Shown: in pieces, positions 1 through 8,009 of the stretch | How positions within the stretch are numbered: position 1 is the stretch's first letter | Layout of the letters: the number at the start of each line of letters is the position of its first letter | Origin: an uncultured Pelagibacteraceae bacterium | GTDB lineage: Bacteria; Pseudomonadota; Alphaproteobacteria; Pelagibacterales; Pelagibacteraceae | Reading direction: 5' to 3' | Assembly (NCBI GenBank): GCA_902597215.1 | Contig: CACJWU010000008.1 | Location: forward strand, 1 to 32,210 | Length of the DNA stretch: 32,210 bases | Notes under the pieces: generated by a model | What the model was told of the DNA's origin: nothing | Seen by the model: the letters and a program-made list of their open reading frames with translations, nothing else | Databases searched by the model: none | Position numbers and translations under genes: made by a program

Positions 1-920
1 AGATTAATTTTGAAGAACCAGATAAATCTAGGCATAAAATAGCATTTGATAACTTAACGCCTCTATATCCAGATAAGCAGCTTGTAATGGAAGTTGAGAT
101 GGCAAAAACAGAGAAAAAACCTGATTTAACACCAAGATTAATAGATCTTGTTAGCCCTATTGGTAAAGGACAAAGATCAATTATAATATCTCCTCCAAAG
201 GCTGGAAAAACAATGATTCTTCAAAGTATCGCTAATTCAATCGCTAGAAATTATCCAGAATGCTACTTAATAGTATTGTTAATTGATGAGCGTCCAGAGG
301 AAGTAACTGATATGCAAAGAACTGTCAAAGGTGAGGTTATAAGTTCTACTTTCGATGAACCAGCCCAGCGTCATGTAGCGGTTGCTGAAATGGTGATTGA
401 AAAAGCAAAAAGACTTACTGAACATAAAAAAGACGTTGTTATATTATTAGACTCAATAACAAGGTTGGGTAGAGCATATAACGCTGTAATTCCTAGCTCA
501 GGAAAGGTTTTAACTGGAGGTGTGGATGCTAATGCACTACAGAGACCAAAAAGATTTTTTGGTGCAGCAAGAAATATAGAAGAAGGTGGTTCTTTAACAA
601 TTATTTCAACAGCTTTAATTGATACAGGTAGTAGAATGGATGAAGTAATTTTTGAAGAATTTAAAGGAACTGGTAATAGTGAAACTGTACTGGATAGAAA
701 AATTGCTGATAAAAGAATTTATCCAGCAATAGATATAACAAAATCTGGAACAAGAAGAGAAGAATTATTGTTTGATAAAAATGATTTACAAAAAATGAAC
801 GTCTTAAGAAGAATTATAGCCCCAATGGGTACCATGGACGCAATTGAATTCATTAGCTCTAAGTTAAAGGATACGAAAAATAACGCTGAGTTTTTTAATT
901 CAATGAATAAACCAGCTTAA
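1..920 (+). CDS. rho: Transcription termination factor Rho (5' truncated by window edge)
   Basis: Rho is the hexameric RNA helicase that ends transcription at unstructured, untranslated RNA. The ORF track starts at an internal Met (87), but the same frame is open from base 3 and reads '[10 protein letters not shown]' just before it. That phrase is a Rho hallmark, so the gene runs in from the left edge. About 305 C-terminal residues are visible. The roughly 115 missing residues would carry the N-terminal and RNA-binding cold-shock-like domains. Visible motifs are the Walker A loop SPPKAGKT, the Walker B region [16 protein letters not shown], the Q-loop region [15 protein letters not shown] and RRFFGAARN-type text ([18 protein letters not shown]). 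The C-terminus is intact. It is followed 41 bp later by mnmE on the same strand, the usual alphaproteobacterial order near the replication origin. Identification is very secure. Confidence 0.97.
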   Translation, partial: INFEEPDKSRHKIAFDNLTPLYPDKQLVMEVEMAKTEKKPDLTPRLIDLVSPIGKGQRSIIISPPKAGKTMILQSIANSIARNYPECYLIVLLIDERPEEVTDMQRTVKGEVISSTFDEPAQRHVAVAEMVIEKAKRLTEHKKDVVILLDSITRLGRAYNAVIPSSGKVLTGGVDANALQRPKRFFGAARNIEEGGSLTIISTALIDTGSRMDEVIFEEFKGTGNSETVLDRKIADKRIYPAIDITKSGTRREELLFDKNDLQKMNVLRRIIAPMGTMDAIEFISSKLKDTKNNAEFFNSMNKPA

Positions 921-961
921 TAAAACTTTCCAAAATTGAAGAATAAAAGTTATAATATTTT

Positions 962-2293
962 ATGACTATTTATGCTTTATCATCAGGCCCAGGTACATCC
1001 GGTGTGGCAATAATCAGAATTTCAGGTTCTGAGGCATCAAAAGTAATTAAATCCCTTACTGGCAAGGAAACTCCAAAGCCGAGAGTGGCTACCTTTAGAA
1101 AAATAAACAATATCAACACTTCTGAGCTCATTGATGAAGGTATAATTATATGGTTTCCAGGCCCTCAGAGTTACACAGGAGAGGATATGGTTGAAATTCA
1201 TGTGCATGGAGGCAAAGCAGTTGTTTTAGCTCTCCAAAATGAGATTTCAAAAATTGAAAATTGTAGATTAGCTGAACCAGGTGAGTTCACAAAACTTGCT
1301 TTTCAAAATGGAAAAATAAATTTGCTTAAAGCCGAAAGTATCGCAGATTTGATATCTGCAGAAACTGAAATTCAGAGACTTCAGGCTGTGAAAATAATGA
1401 AAGGCAAATCTTCGGAGAAATTTAATGAGTTGCGAGATAAATTATTAAAAGTTTTATCATTTATTGAAGCTAAAATAGATTTTCCAGATGAAGATCTTCC
1501 GGAAGAAAATTTAAATAAGGTAAAACAAGATTCTATATATGTCATAAAGGAGATCGATAAAATTTTAAATGATCAAAAAGTAGGAGAAATAATTCGTGAA
1601 GGTTTCAAAATTGCAATCGTTGGACCAACTAATGCAGGTAAATCCAGTCTAATAAATAATCTATCAAATAGAGAGATAGCTATAGTTTCTGAGATAGCTG
1701 GAACCACAAGAGATGTTATTGAAACTCATTTAAATATAGATGGATATCCAGTTGTAATTTCTGACACAGCAGGCATAAGAGACTCAAAAAACGAAATTGA
1801 AAATAAAGGAATTAAGTTATCGCTTAAAAAGGCTGAAAATGCTGATTTAAAATTAGTAGTAGTTGATGCCAAAAGTGTTGATTTAAGCGGATTTTTGAAT
1901 GATTTATTAAAAACTGATGCCATATTAGTGTTAAATAAATCGGATCTTTTGAAAGAAAAATTAAAGCCAGAAATAACTAAATTTGATCATGTACTAATCT
2001 CACTGAAAGATAATTCAAATATAGATAAATTGATTTTAAAAATAAAAGATATTTTAAAAAATAAATTTATAGATGAGGATAATATTTTAATTACAAGAGA
2101 AAGGCATAGACAGAATTTATTGCAATGCAATAACTACTTGAAAAATTTTTTAGATAAAAACAATAAAGAAGATTTTGATAAAGCAGCTGAAGATTTAAGA
2201 TTAGCAACTAAACATTTAGGCGTAATTGTTGGAAAAGTTGATGTAGAGGAGATATTAGGCAGTATTTTCAACGATTTTTGTATTGGTAAATAA
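962..2293 (+). CDS. mnmE: tRNA uridine-5-carboxymethylaminomethyl(34) synthesis GTPase MnmE
   Basis: MnmE (TrmE) is a GTPase that works with MnmG to place the carboxymethylaminomethyl group on wobble uridine 34 of certain tRNAs, using tetrahydrofolate and FAD. At 443 aa it is close to the usual family length. The N-terminal folate-binding domain is recognisable (ALSSGPGTSGVAIIRISG, SYTGEDMVEIHVHGG). The embedded G domain has GPTNAGKSS near residues 219-228, DTAGIRD near 267 and NKSDL near 325. The C-terminus ends in the diagnostic FCIGK, whose cysteine is functionally important in this family. The partner gene mnmG follows after 116 bp. The G1 loop reads GPTNAGKS rather than the common GRPNAGKS, still a valid Walker A. 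There is no clear Shine-Dalgarno site before the ATG. Confidence 0.97.
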   Translation: MTIYALSSGPGTSGVAIIRISGSEASKVIKSLTGKETPKPRVATFRKINNINTSELIDEGIIIWFPGPQSYTGEDMVEIHVHGGKAVVLALQNEISKIENCRLAEPGEFTKLAFQNGKINLLKAESIADLISAETEIQRLQAVKIMKGKSSEKFNELRDKLLKVLSFIEAKIDFPDEDLPEENLNKVKQDSIYVIKEIDKILNDQKVGEIIREGFKIAIVGPTNAGKSSLINNLSNREIAIVSEIAGTTRDVIETHLNIDGYPVVISDTAGIRDSKNEIENKGIKLSLKKAENADLKLVVVDAKSVDLSGFLNDLLKTDAILVLNKSDLLKEKLKPEITKFDHVLISLKDNSNIDKLILKIKDILKNKFIDEDNILITRERHRQNLLQCNNYLKNFLDKNNKEDFDKAAEDLRLATKHLGVIVGKVDVEEILGSIFNDFCIGK

Positions 2294-2409
2294 AATCAAT
2301 TTCCTTGGATTTTTGGCACTATTTTTACAATTTTCGTTGATAAATATAGCTTATTTAAGAAAAAAAACTCAAATCTTGTAAATATTCTAATCGAATATAA
2401 ATTTACTAC

Positions 2410-4281
2410 ATGAAAAAAGATTTATCTTTTGATGTGGTAGTGATTGGAGGAGGCCATGCTGGTTGTGAAGCAGCAGCAGCATCTGCACGCCTTGGAATTA
2501 ACACCGCTTTATTTACACACAACAAAAATACTATAGGAGAAATGTCATGTAATCCTGCTATTGGAGGTTTGGGTAAAGGACATCTTGTAAGAGAAATTGA
2601 TGCCTTAGATGGAGTTATGGGTGAGGTAGCTGATAAATCTGGTATACAATTTAGATTATTAAATAGAAGTCGAGGACCAGCAGTAAGAGGTCCCAGAACT
2701 CAATCTGATAGATCATTATATCGAAAATTTATGCAAGAAAAACTTGTAAACTGTTGTAATTTAAGCATTTTTTCTGATCCTGTAATTAAATTTATTTTTT
2801 TAAATAATGAAATAAATGGATTTATAACTCAAAAAGGTTACAATGTTAGTTGCAACAAGTTGATCCTTACAACAGGCACATTTTTAAACGGATTGATACA
2901 TATTGGCGAAGAAAAAACACCTGCAGGTCGATTTAATGAAAAACCAAGCACAGGTTTAAGTGAACAGCTTAAGAAGTATAATTTTAAAATTGGCAGATTA
3001 AAAACTGGCACTCCTCCTAGATTAGATTCTAGAACAATAAATTATGATAATTTGGAAAAACAATCTGCAGATGAAATACCATACTTCTTTTCTTTCTTAA
3101 CAAAAAAAAATCTGAATAAACAAATCACTTGTTCAATGACTTATACCAATAAAAAGGTTCATAAGATTATTGAAAAAAATTTATCTAAAAGTGCTATGTA
3201 TTCTGGCAGTATTCAAGGAGTTGGTCCAAGATATTGTCCTTCTATAGAAGATAAAATATTCAAATTTGCTGATAAAAGCAGACACCAAATTTTTTTAGAG
3301 CCAGAGGGCCTCAATGACTATACTATTTATCCTAATGGTATATCTACTTCTCTACCAGAGGTAGTACAGTATGAAATACTCAACAATATCAATGGTTTAG
3401 AGAATGTAAAGGTCATTCGGCCTGGATATGCTATTGAATATGATTATATTGATCCAAGAGAGCTTTTTTTAACTTTAGAAACAAAAAAAATTAAAAATCT
3501 ATATCTTGCTGGTCAAATTAATGGAACTACGGGCTATGAAGAAGCAGCAGCACAAGGACTTATAGCGGGGATTAATGCTGCTTTATCTATAAAAAATATG
3601 GAACCTTTTATTTTAGATCGGTCTGATGCTTACATAGGAGTTATGATTGATGATTTAATCACCAAAGGAGTAGCTGAGCCTTATCGAATGTTTACATCTA
3701 GAGCTGAATATCGTTTGAGTCTTAGATCTGATAACGCTGATTTGAGACTTACAAACAAAGGTATCAAAATTGGATTAATTTCTAATATTAGAAAAGAGAT
3801 TTTTGAGGATAAATTTAGCAAACTAAGCAAAATCTCTTTGCAAATGAGCAATTTAAATATTTCACCGACTAAAGCTGCTAAATTTGGTGTAAAAATAGCT
3901 AAAGATGGCATTTTTAGATCTGCAGAGGAAATTTTGGGTCAAAAGGATGTAAATATGAAGAAAATACGAAAAATATGGCCTGAAATAAATGATCATGGAG
4001 CTGAGATTGATGAGCAAATAGAGATTAATTCACATTACCGAGGATATCTTAAAAAGCAAAAAGCCGATATTTTAGCCTTTAAAAGAGATGAGAATCTTGT
4101 TATTCCAGAAAATATCGACTATGACCAATTTTCTGGTTTTTCCAATGAAGTTAAGGCAAAATTTAAGGAAATACGTCCAAAAACAATGGGACAAGCTCTT
4201 AGAATCGATGGAATAACCCCAGCTGCAGTATATATTTTGTTGTCACATGTTAAAAGAAAGTCTATTAAGCATATAGCTTAA
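2410..4281 (+). CDS. mnmG: tRNA uridine-5-carboxymethylaminomethyl(34) synthesis enzyme MnmG
   Basis: MnmG (GidA) is the FAD- and NADH-dependent partner of MnmE in wobble-uridine modification. At 623 aa it matches the family's full length. The Rossmann FAD-binding motif [10 protein letters not shown] lies at residues 12-21. [32 protein letters not shown] and [11 protein letters not shown] are family signatures, as is the C-terminal [16 protein letters not shown] region. The C-terminal helical domain ([15 protein letters not shown]) is intact. The stop codon overlaps the rsmG start as TAATG, so rsmG is probably translated by re-initiation. The 116 bp between mnmE and mnmG presumably carry a promoter, but I could not pick out a convincing -35/-10 pair. 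Confidence 0.98.
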   Translation: MKKDLSFDVVVIGGGHAGCEAAAASARLGINTALFTHNKNTIGEMSCNPAIGGLGKGHLVREIDALDGVMGEVADKSGIQFRLLNRSRGPAVRGPRTQSDRSLYRKFMQEKLVNCCNLSIFSDPVIKFIFLNNEINGFITQKGYNVSCNKLILTTGTFLNGLIHIGEEKTPAGRFNEKPSTGLSEQLKKYNFKIGRLKTGTPPRLDSRTINYDNLEKQSADEIPYFFSFLTKKNLNKQITCSMTYTNKKVHKIIEKNLSKSAMYSGSIQGVGPRYCPSIEDKIFKFADKSRHQIFLEPEGLNDYTIYPNGISTSLPEVVQYEILNNINGLENVKVIRPGYAIEYDYIDPRELFLTLETKKIKNLYLAGQINGTTGYEEAAAQGLIAGINAALSIKNMEPFILDRSDAYIGVMIDDLITKGVAEPYRMFTSRAEYRLSLRSDNADLRLTNKGIKIGLISNIRKEIFEDKFSKLSKISLQMSNLNISPTKAAKFGVKIAKDGIFRSAEEILGQKDVNMKKIRKIWPEINDHGAEIDEQIEINSHYRGYLKKQKADILAFKRDENLVIPENIDYDQFSGFSNEVKAKFKEIRPKTMGQALRIDGITPAAVYILLSHVKRKSIKHIA

Positions 4282-4928
4282 TGGATAATATAATTTTAAA
4301 TACTTATACTAAAATTCCAAATTTAAATGTTTCACGTGAAACTTGTAATGAGTTCGAAACCTTAATATCAATGATTCAAGAAAAAAATAAGAAAATTAAC
4401 ATTATAAGTAGAAAATCATCAAAAAGAGAGGAAATTAGAGGGAGACATATAATAGATTCTGCGCAAATCATTGATTTTGTTGATTTAAATTATAATACAA
4501 CCTGCGATTTAGGTAGTGGGGGAGGAATGCCGGGTTTAATCGTGGCGATTGTAATGAAAAAATTAAAAAATAAAATGAAAATTAAACTTTATGAAAAAAG
4601 TTTTCAGAAATGTGTTTTTTTAAAAGAAGTTTCTAAAAAATTAAATTTGAATACAGAAATAATTCAAAAAGATATCTTTACACTTAAAAATATTCAAACA
4701 GGAACAATAATGTCGAGAGCTTTTAAACCGATGCCTGTAATACTCAATCTAATAGATAAAAATTTTAGTAAGTATAAAAATATAATTTTTTTTATGGGCA
4801 ATAGTGGAAGGGAAATATTTAATGATACTCTTCAAGAATGGGATTTAGACTATGAAGAAAAAAAAAGTTTAACAAACGATCACTCATTTATACTAAATAT
4901 AAAAAAAATAAAAAAAAAAAAATTATGA
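4281..4928 (+). CDS. rsmG: 16S rRNA (guanine(527)-N(7))-methyltransferase RsmG
   Basis: RsmG (GidB) methylates N7 of G527 in 16S rRNA using S-adenosylmethionine. The SAM-binding glycine-rich loop reads DLGSGGGMPGL near residues 75-85, and SRAFKP later in the protein is another family signature. At 215 aa it is a normal length. The start overlaps the mnmG stop by one base (TAATG) and the stop overlaps the parA start by four (ATGA), so translation of mnmG, rsmG and parA looks coupled. The N-terminal NVSRET peptide is encoded by a parS site (listed separately), a dual use common in alphaproteobacterial rsmG. The extreme C-terminus is lysine-rich and encoded by long A runs, including 13 consecutive A. 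Confidence 0.96.
   Translation: MDNIILNTYTKIPNLNVSRETCNEFETLISMIQEKNKKINIISRKSSKREEIRGRHIIDSAQIIDFVDLNYNTTCDLGSGGGMPGLIVAIVMKKLKNKMKIKLYEKSFQKCVFLKEVSKKLNLNTEIIQKDIFTLKNIQTGTIMSRAFKPMPVILNLIDKNFSKYKNIIFFMGNSGREIFNDTLQEWDLDYEEKKSLTNDHSFILNIKKIKKKKL
4328..4343. promoter_or_regulatory. parS: parS centromere-like ParB binding site inside rsmG
   Basis: The sequence TGTTTCACGTGAAACT matches the widely conserved chromosomal parS consensus TGTTTCACGTGAAACA at 15 of 16 positions, differing only in the last base. The core TTTCACGTGAAA is a perfect palindrome. It lies in the coding sequence of rsmG about 0.6 kb upstream of parA and is read there as NVSRET. ParB loads at such sites and spreads with CTP, and ParA then segregates the origin region. 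I noticed no second full copy in this window. The functional role is inferred from consensus match and context. Confidence 0.93.
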
Positions 4929-5719
4929 AAGTAATCTCAATAATAAATCAAAAAGGAGGGGTCGGAAAAACAACCACGGTTATTAATTTGGCTTCAGCTT
5001 TATCACAACAGGGTAAAAAAATTTTAGTTATTGATTTGGACCCCCAGGGAAATGCTACAACTGGATTGGGATTATCCAACACTGAACAATCTGATCAAAC
5101 AATTTATGGGATACTTAATGGTACTAATTTGATGTCTAATGTTATTAAAAAAACAAGATTTGAAAACTTAGATTTAATTACTTCCAATGTTGATCTTTCT
5201 GGACTAGAGGTGGAAACTGCTGGAGATAATGATAGAGCTTTTATTTTAAAGGCTAAATTAACTGCTTATTTAAACGATTCTGGAAGATCATATGACTATA
5301 TTTTAATAGATTGCCCACCTTCTTTAAGTTTGTTAACAGTTATGGCATTAGTTTCCTCGAATTCTCTCTTGGTTCCTCTTCAAACAGAATTTTTTGCTCT
5401 AGAAGGTTTAACACAATTAATGAAAACAATTGAAAGGATAAAAATTAATTTAAATCCTAAATTGAAGATACAGGGAATACTATTAACAATGTATGATAGA
5501 AGAAATAAACTTTCATCACAAGTTGAAGAGGAAGCAAGAAATTATTTTAAAGAAAAGGTATATCAAACTGTAATCCCTAGAAATGTAAGGTTATCTGAAG
5601 CTCCATCCCATGGCATTCCAGTATTAATTTATGACAAAAATTGTCCAGGTAGTAGATCTTATTATAGTTTTACAGATGAATTTATAAATCAAGAAAATCA
5701 GATTGGAAGTGCAGCTTAA
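4925..5719 (+). CDS. parA: Chromosome partitioning ATPase ParA (Soj family)
   Basis: ParA is a DNA-binding, dimerising ATPase that moves ParB-parS complexes and so segregates the origin region. The deviant Walker A loop KGGVGKTT is at residues 10-17, followed by DLDPQGNATTG near 38-48 and the Walker B region YDYILIDCPPSLSLLT. The length of 264 aa and the lack of an N-terminal DNA-binding extension fit the chromosomal type. The start overlaps the rsmG stop by four bases (ATGA). The preceding 30 bases are almost pure A with no Shine-Dalgarno site, so translation probably relies on coupling. parB begins immediately after the stop codon with no spacer. Confidence 0.97.
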   Translation: MKVISIINQKGGVGKTTTVINLASALSQQGKKILVIDLDPQGNATTGLGLSNTEQSDQTIYGILNGTNLMSNVIKKTRFENLDLITSNVDLSGLEVETAGDNDRAFILKAKLTAYLNDSGRSYDYILIDCPPSLSLLTVMALVSSNSLLVPLQTEFFALEGLTQLMKTIERIKINLNPKLKIQGILLTMYDRRNKLSSQVEEEARNYFKEKVYQTVIPRNVRLSEAPSHGIPVLIYDKNCPGSRSYYSFTDEFINQENQIGSAA

Positions 5720-6562
5720 ATGAGTAATATTAAAAAAGGATTAGGAAGAGGTCTTTCATCTTTAATAGGCGAGTCAAAAGTAGAGACCAAAATAAATAAG
5801 TTATTATTGAGTGAAATTATTCCAAATAAATACCAACCTAGGAAAACTTTCGATGAAGAAAATTTAAATGATCTTACTAATTCAATAAAGGAAAGAGGTG
5901 TAATTCAACCAATTATAGTTAGAAAATCTTCATCAGATAATAATAAATATGAAATCATTGCAGGTGAACGCAGATGGTTAGCTGCTCAAAAAGCGGGATT
6001 ACACGATATACCCGTAGTTCTGACTGATGTTGATGACTTAAAATCATTAGAATTTGCAATTGTTGAAAATGTGCAAAGACATGATTTAAATCCTTTGGAA
6101 GAAGCCGAAGGTTATAAAAGATTAATAGATGAATTTTCTTATGATCAAGAAAAAGTTTCTAAATTTATAGGCAAGAGCAGAAGTTATATAACTAACGCTC
6201 TTAGATTATTGAATCTACCTCGAGATGTTCTTAAACTAGTTGAAGAAAAAAAAATTACCGCAGGTCATGCTAAAATATTAGTTGGTTTAGAAAATGCAAT
6301 TTTTATAGCAAAAAAAATCGTTGAAAAAAAACTATCTGTAAGACAAACAGAAAATTTTGTTAAAATATTTAAATCCAATAAAAAAATTACTTTTTCAAAA
6401 CAAGACTCAAACCTAAAAGATTTAGAGAGATCTATAGAGTTAAAAGTTGGTTTAACTGTGAAAATTAAAAATTCCAAAAAAAACAAAGGTTCAATAACTT
6501 TTAATTATCATGATTTAAATCAATTGAATAAAATTATAGAAATTATCAAGTCTAACTATTAG
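5720..6562 (+). CDS. parB: Chromosome partitioning protein ParB (CTP-dependent clamp)
   Basis: ParB binds parS and spreads as a CTP-dependent sliding clamp. The N-terminus GLGRGLSSLIGE is the typical ParA-contacting peptide of chromosomal ParBs. The CTP-binding fold carries the GERRW box near residues 82-86 and the ENVQRHDLNPLEEAEGY region. A helix-turn-helix that reads parS follows (GKSRSYITNALRLLNL). The C-terminal dimerisation segment is lysine- and asparagine-rich and AT-driven but full length (280 aa in total). Its start abuts the parA stop. Its 3' end overlaps the 3' end of convergent holA by 11 bp, so no terminator fits between them. Confidence 0.97.
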   Translation: MSNIKKGLGRGLSSLIGESKVETKINKLLLSEIIPNKYQPRKTFDEENLNDLTNSIKERGVIQPIIVRKSSSDNNKYEIIAGERRWLAAQKAGLHDIPVVLTDVDDLKSLEFAIVENVQRHDLNPLEEAEGYKRLIDEFSYDQEKVSKFIGKSRSYITNALRLLNLPRDVLKLVEEKKITAGHAKILVGLENAIFIAKKIVEKKLSVRQTENFVKIFKSNKKITFSKQDSNLKDLERSIELKVGLTVKIKNSKKNKGSITFNYHDLNQLNKIIEIIKSNY

Positions 6563-7544
6563 TTTTTGAGCAGTTTTTGATAATAAAATCTAGTATTATA
6601 TTTCTAGCATTGTTTGAATTTTTTTTTATTTTAAGTTCTATTTGATTAATTTGAAAAATTAAGTCTTCAATATTTTTTGTGGACCAATTTTTTATCTGCT
6701 TTTTAATTAAATCTTTATCTTTCCAAAAAATAGGAGGTTTTGCCTCATTAATGGTCCTATCAATGTTATCATTTGACTCGTAATTTTTAGATAATGTTAA
6801 TATTTTCTTAAGTTTGTTAATAAACGTTCTTGTTATTATAATACTATCATCGTTGTTAAAATTATTTTCATTAATAATGATGAAAGTTTTTTTTTGATTT
6901 TTAGCTAAACAATTATCTATCAATTCTGAAATACTATAATTTTCGTTTAGATTTATTAATTGAATTAAATCTTCATCTGATATATTTTTTTTCCTTTCAG
7001 CAAAAGACTCAATTTTCAATAATTCATTGTTTAAGAACTCTCTATTTCCATTACACTTGTTCACAATAAAATTTATATTCATTTGTGATACTGTAATATT
7101 TTTGTTTTTAAAAAAAACTTTTGCTAATCTACTTAGTGTTTCATTTGTATCAGGATAAAATGCTACACAAACTAAATTCCTGTCTTTTTCAAATTTGGAT
7201 CTTAGTTTAGATTTTTTTTCAAGTATGTTTGCATTGAGTATAATAGTAATATTCTCTAATCCTTTATTAATTACTTCATCTATTATTTTAATTATTTTAT
7301 CTGTTACTCTATTTATTGAAATAAATTTTTTATTTTCAAATAAGGAACCTGAATAAAGATTTTCAAAAAAAATTTGAGGATTTTCAATTATTTCTTTTTC
7401 CTCATATTTCGATATTTTTATTTTTTTATTTGAGAATAATTTTAATGTTTCTTCTTTTTTCAAACCTTCATTGTTACCATGAAATAGGATTAAACTATTT
7501 AAATTAATATCTATTTTGTTTAATTCGTAAAATTTATAAATCAT
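6552..7544 (-). CDS. holA: DNA polymerase III subunit delta
   Basis: HolA is the delta subunit of the clamp loader and opens the beta sliding clamp at primed DNA. The protein is divergent and lysine-rich. Its start (LILFHGNNEGLKKEE) resembles the N-terminal segment of alphaproteobacterial delta subunits, which lack a working Walker motif. The 330-aa length and the helical C-terminal collar-like region also fit. Position is the strongest support: it follows leuS and lptE in the order leuS-lptE-holA, which is conserved as far as Escherichia coli. Its ATG overlaps the lptE stop by four bases (ATGA). It converges on parB with an 11-bp overlap. Confidence 0.87.
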   Translation of the reverse strand: MIYKFYELNKIDINLNSLILFHGNNEGLKKEETLKLFSNKKIKISKYEEKEIIENPQIFFENLYSGSLFENKKFISINRVTDKIIKIIDEVINKGLENITIILNANILEKKSKLRSKFEKDRNLVCVAFYPDTNETLSRLAKVFFKNKNITVSQMNINFIVNKCNGNREFLNNELLKIESFAERKKNISDEDLIQLINLNENYSISELIDNCLAKNQKKTFIIINENNFNNDDSIIITRTFINKLKKILTLSKNYESNDNIDRTINEAKPPIFWKDKDLIKKQIKNWSTKNIEDLIFQINQIELKIKKNSNNARNIILDFIIKNCSKTNS

Positions 7545-8005
7545 TTAATTCTTGATAAAAACATTGTTAATTTGTTAACAAATATTTGGCTTACGTTATC
7601 TTTGAATGATTTTTCATAATTAGATTCTTCAAAATCATCGCTTAATTTACTCATAATTGATTTTTCATTAAAAACAACTTTTTCTACAGTACCATTATTT
7701 TCTATTGTAAAATTTGCATTAGCAATTAAAGAATATTGCTTTACTTTACTCGATTTATCTTTTGTTTGGATTTCTTTAGAATAACTTGTGACAAATGAAA
7801 TTTCAAAGATTTTGACATCATTCTTATCATTATCAATAACTCTATTTATTTTTTGTCTTATAAAATTATTTAAATCATTATCACCTTTAAAGTCTTTTAT
7901 TTTGATTATGTAATCATTTTCAAAATTTTTTGAGAACATTGGAGTATAACCACAACTACTTAAAATTAGTAATGCGGTAATTAAAGAAAAAATTTTTTTT
8001 AACAT
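7541..8005 (-). CDS. lptE: LPS-assembly lipoprotein LptE
   Basis: LptE is the outer-membrane lipoprotein that plugs the LptD barrel and helps insert lipopolysaccharide into the outer leaflet. The 154-aa product starts with a lipoprotein signal peptide (MLKKIFSLITALLILSSCGY). It has a good lipobox, LSSC, so the mature protein would begin at that Cys, near residue 18. The CGYTPMF text after the lipid-modified Cys is typical of alphaproteobacterial LptE. Primary sequence conservation is otherwise low, so the call leans on its place between leuS and holA. It starts four bases after the leuS stop and overlaps holA by four bases. Confidence 0.85.
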   Translation of the reverse strand: MLKKIFSLITALLILSSCGYTPMFSKNFENDYIIKIKDFKGDNDLNNFIRQKINRVIDNDKNDVKIFEISFVTSYSKEIQTKDKSSKVKQYSLIANANFTIENNGTVEKVVFNEKSIMSKLSDDFEESNYEKSFKDNVSQIFVNKLTMFLSRIK

Positions 8006-8009
8006 TGAG

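Noticed and set aside
2294-2409. Riboswitch, tRNA or origin elements in the 116-bp mnmE-mnmG gap
   Set aside because: No paired stems, CCA-type tRNA ends or repeated DnaA-box-like 9-mers are evident. It is probably just a promoter region, without a convincing -35/-10 pair.
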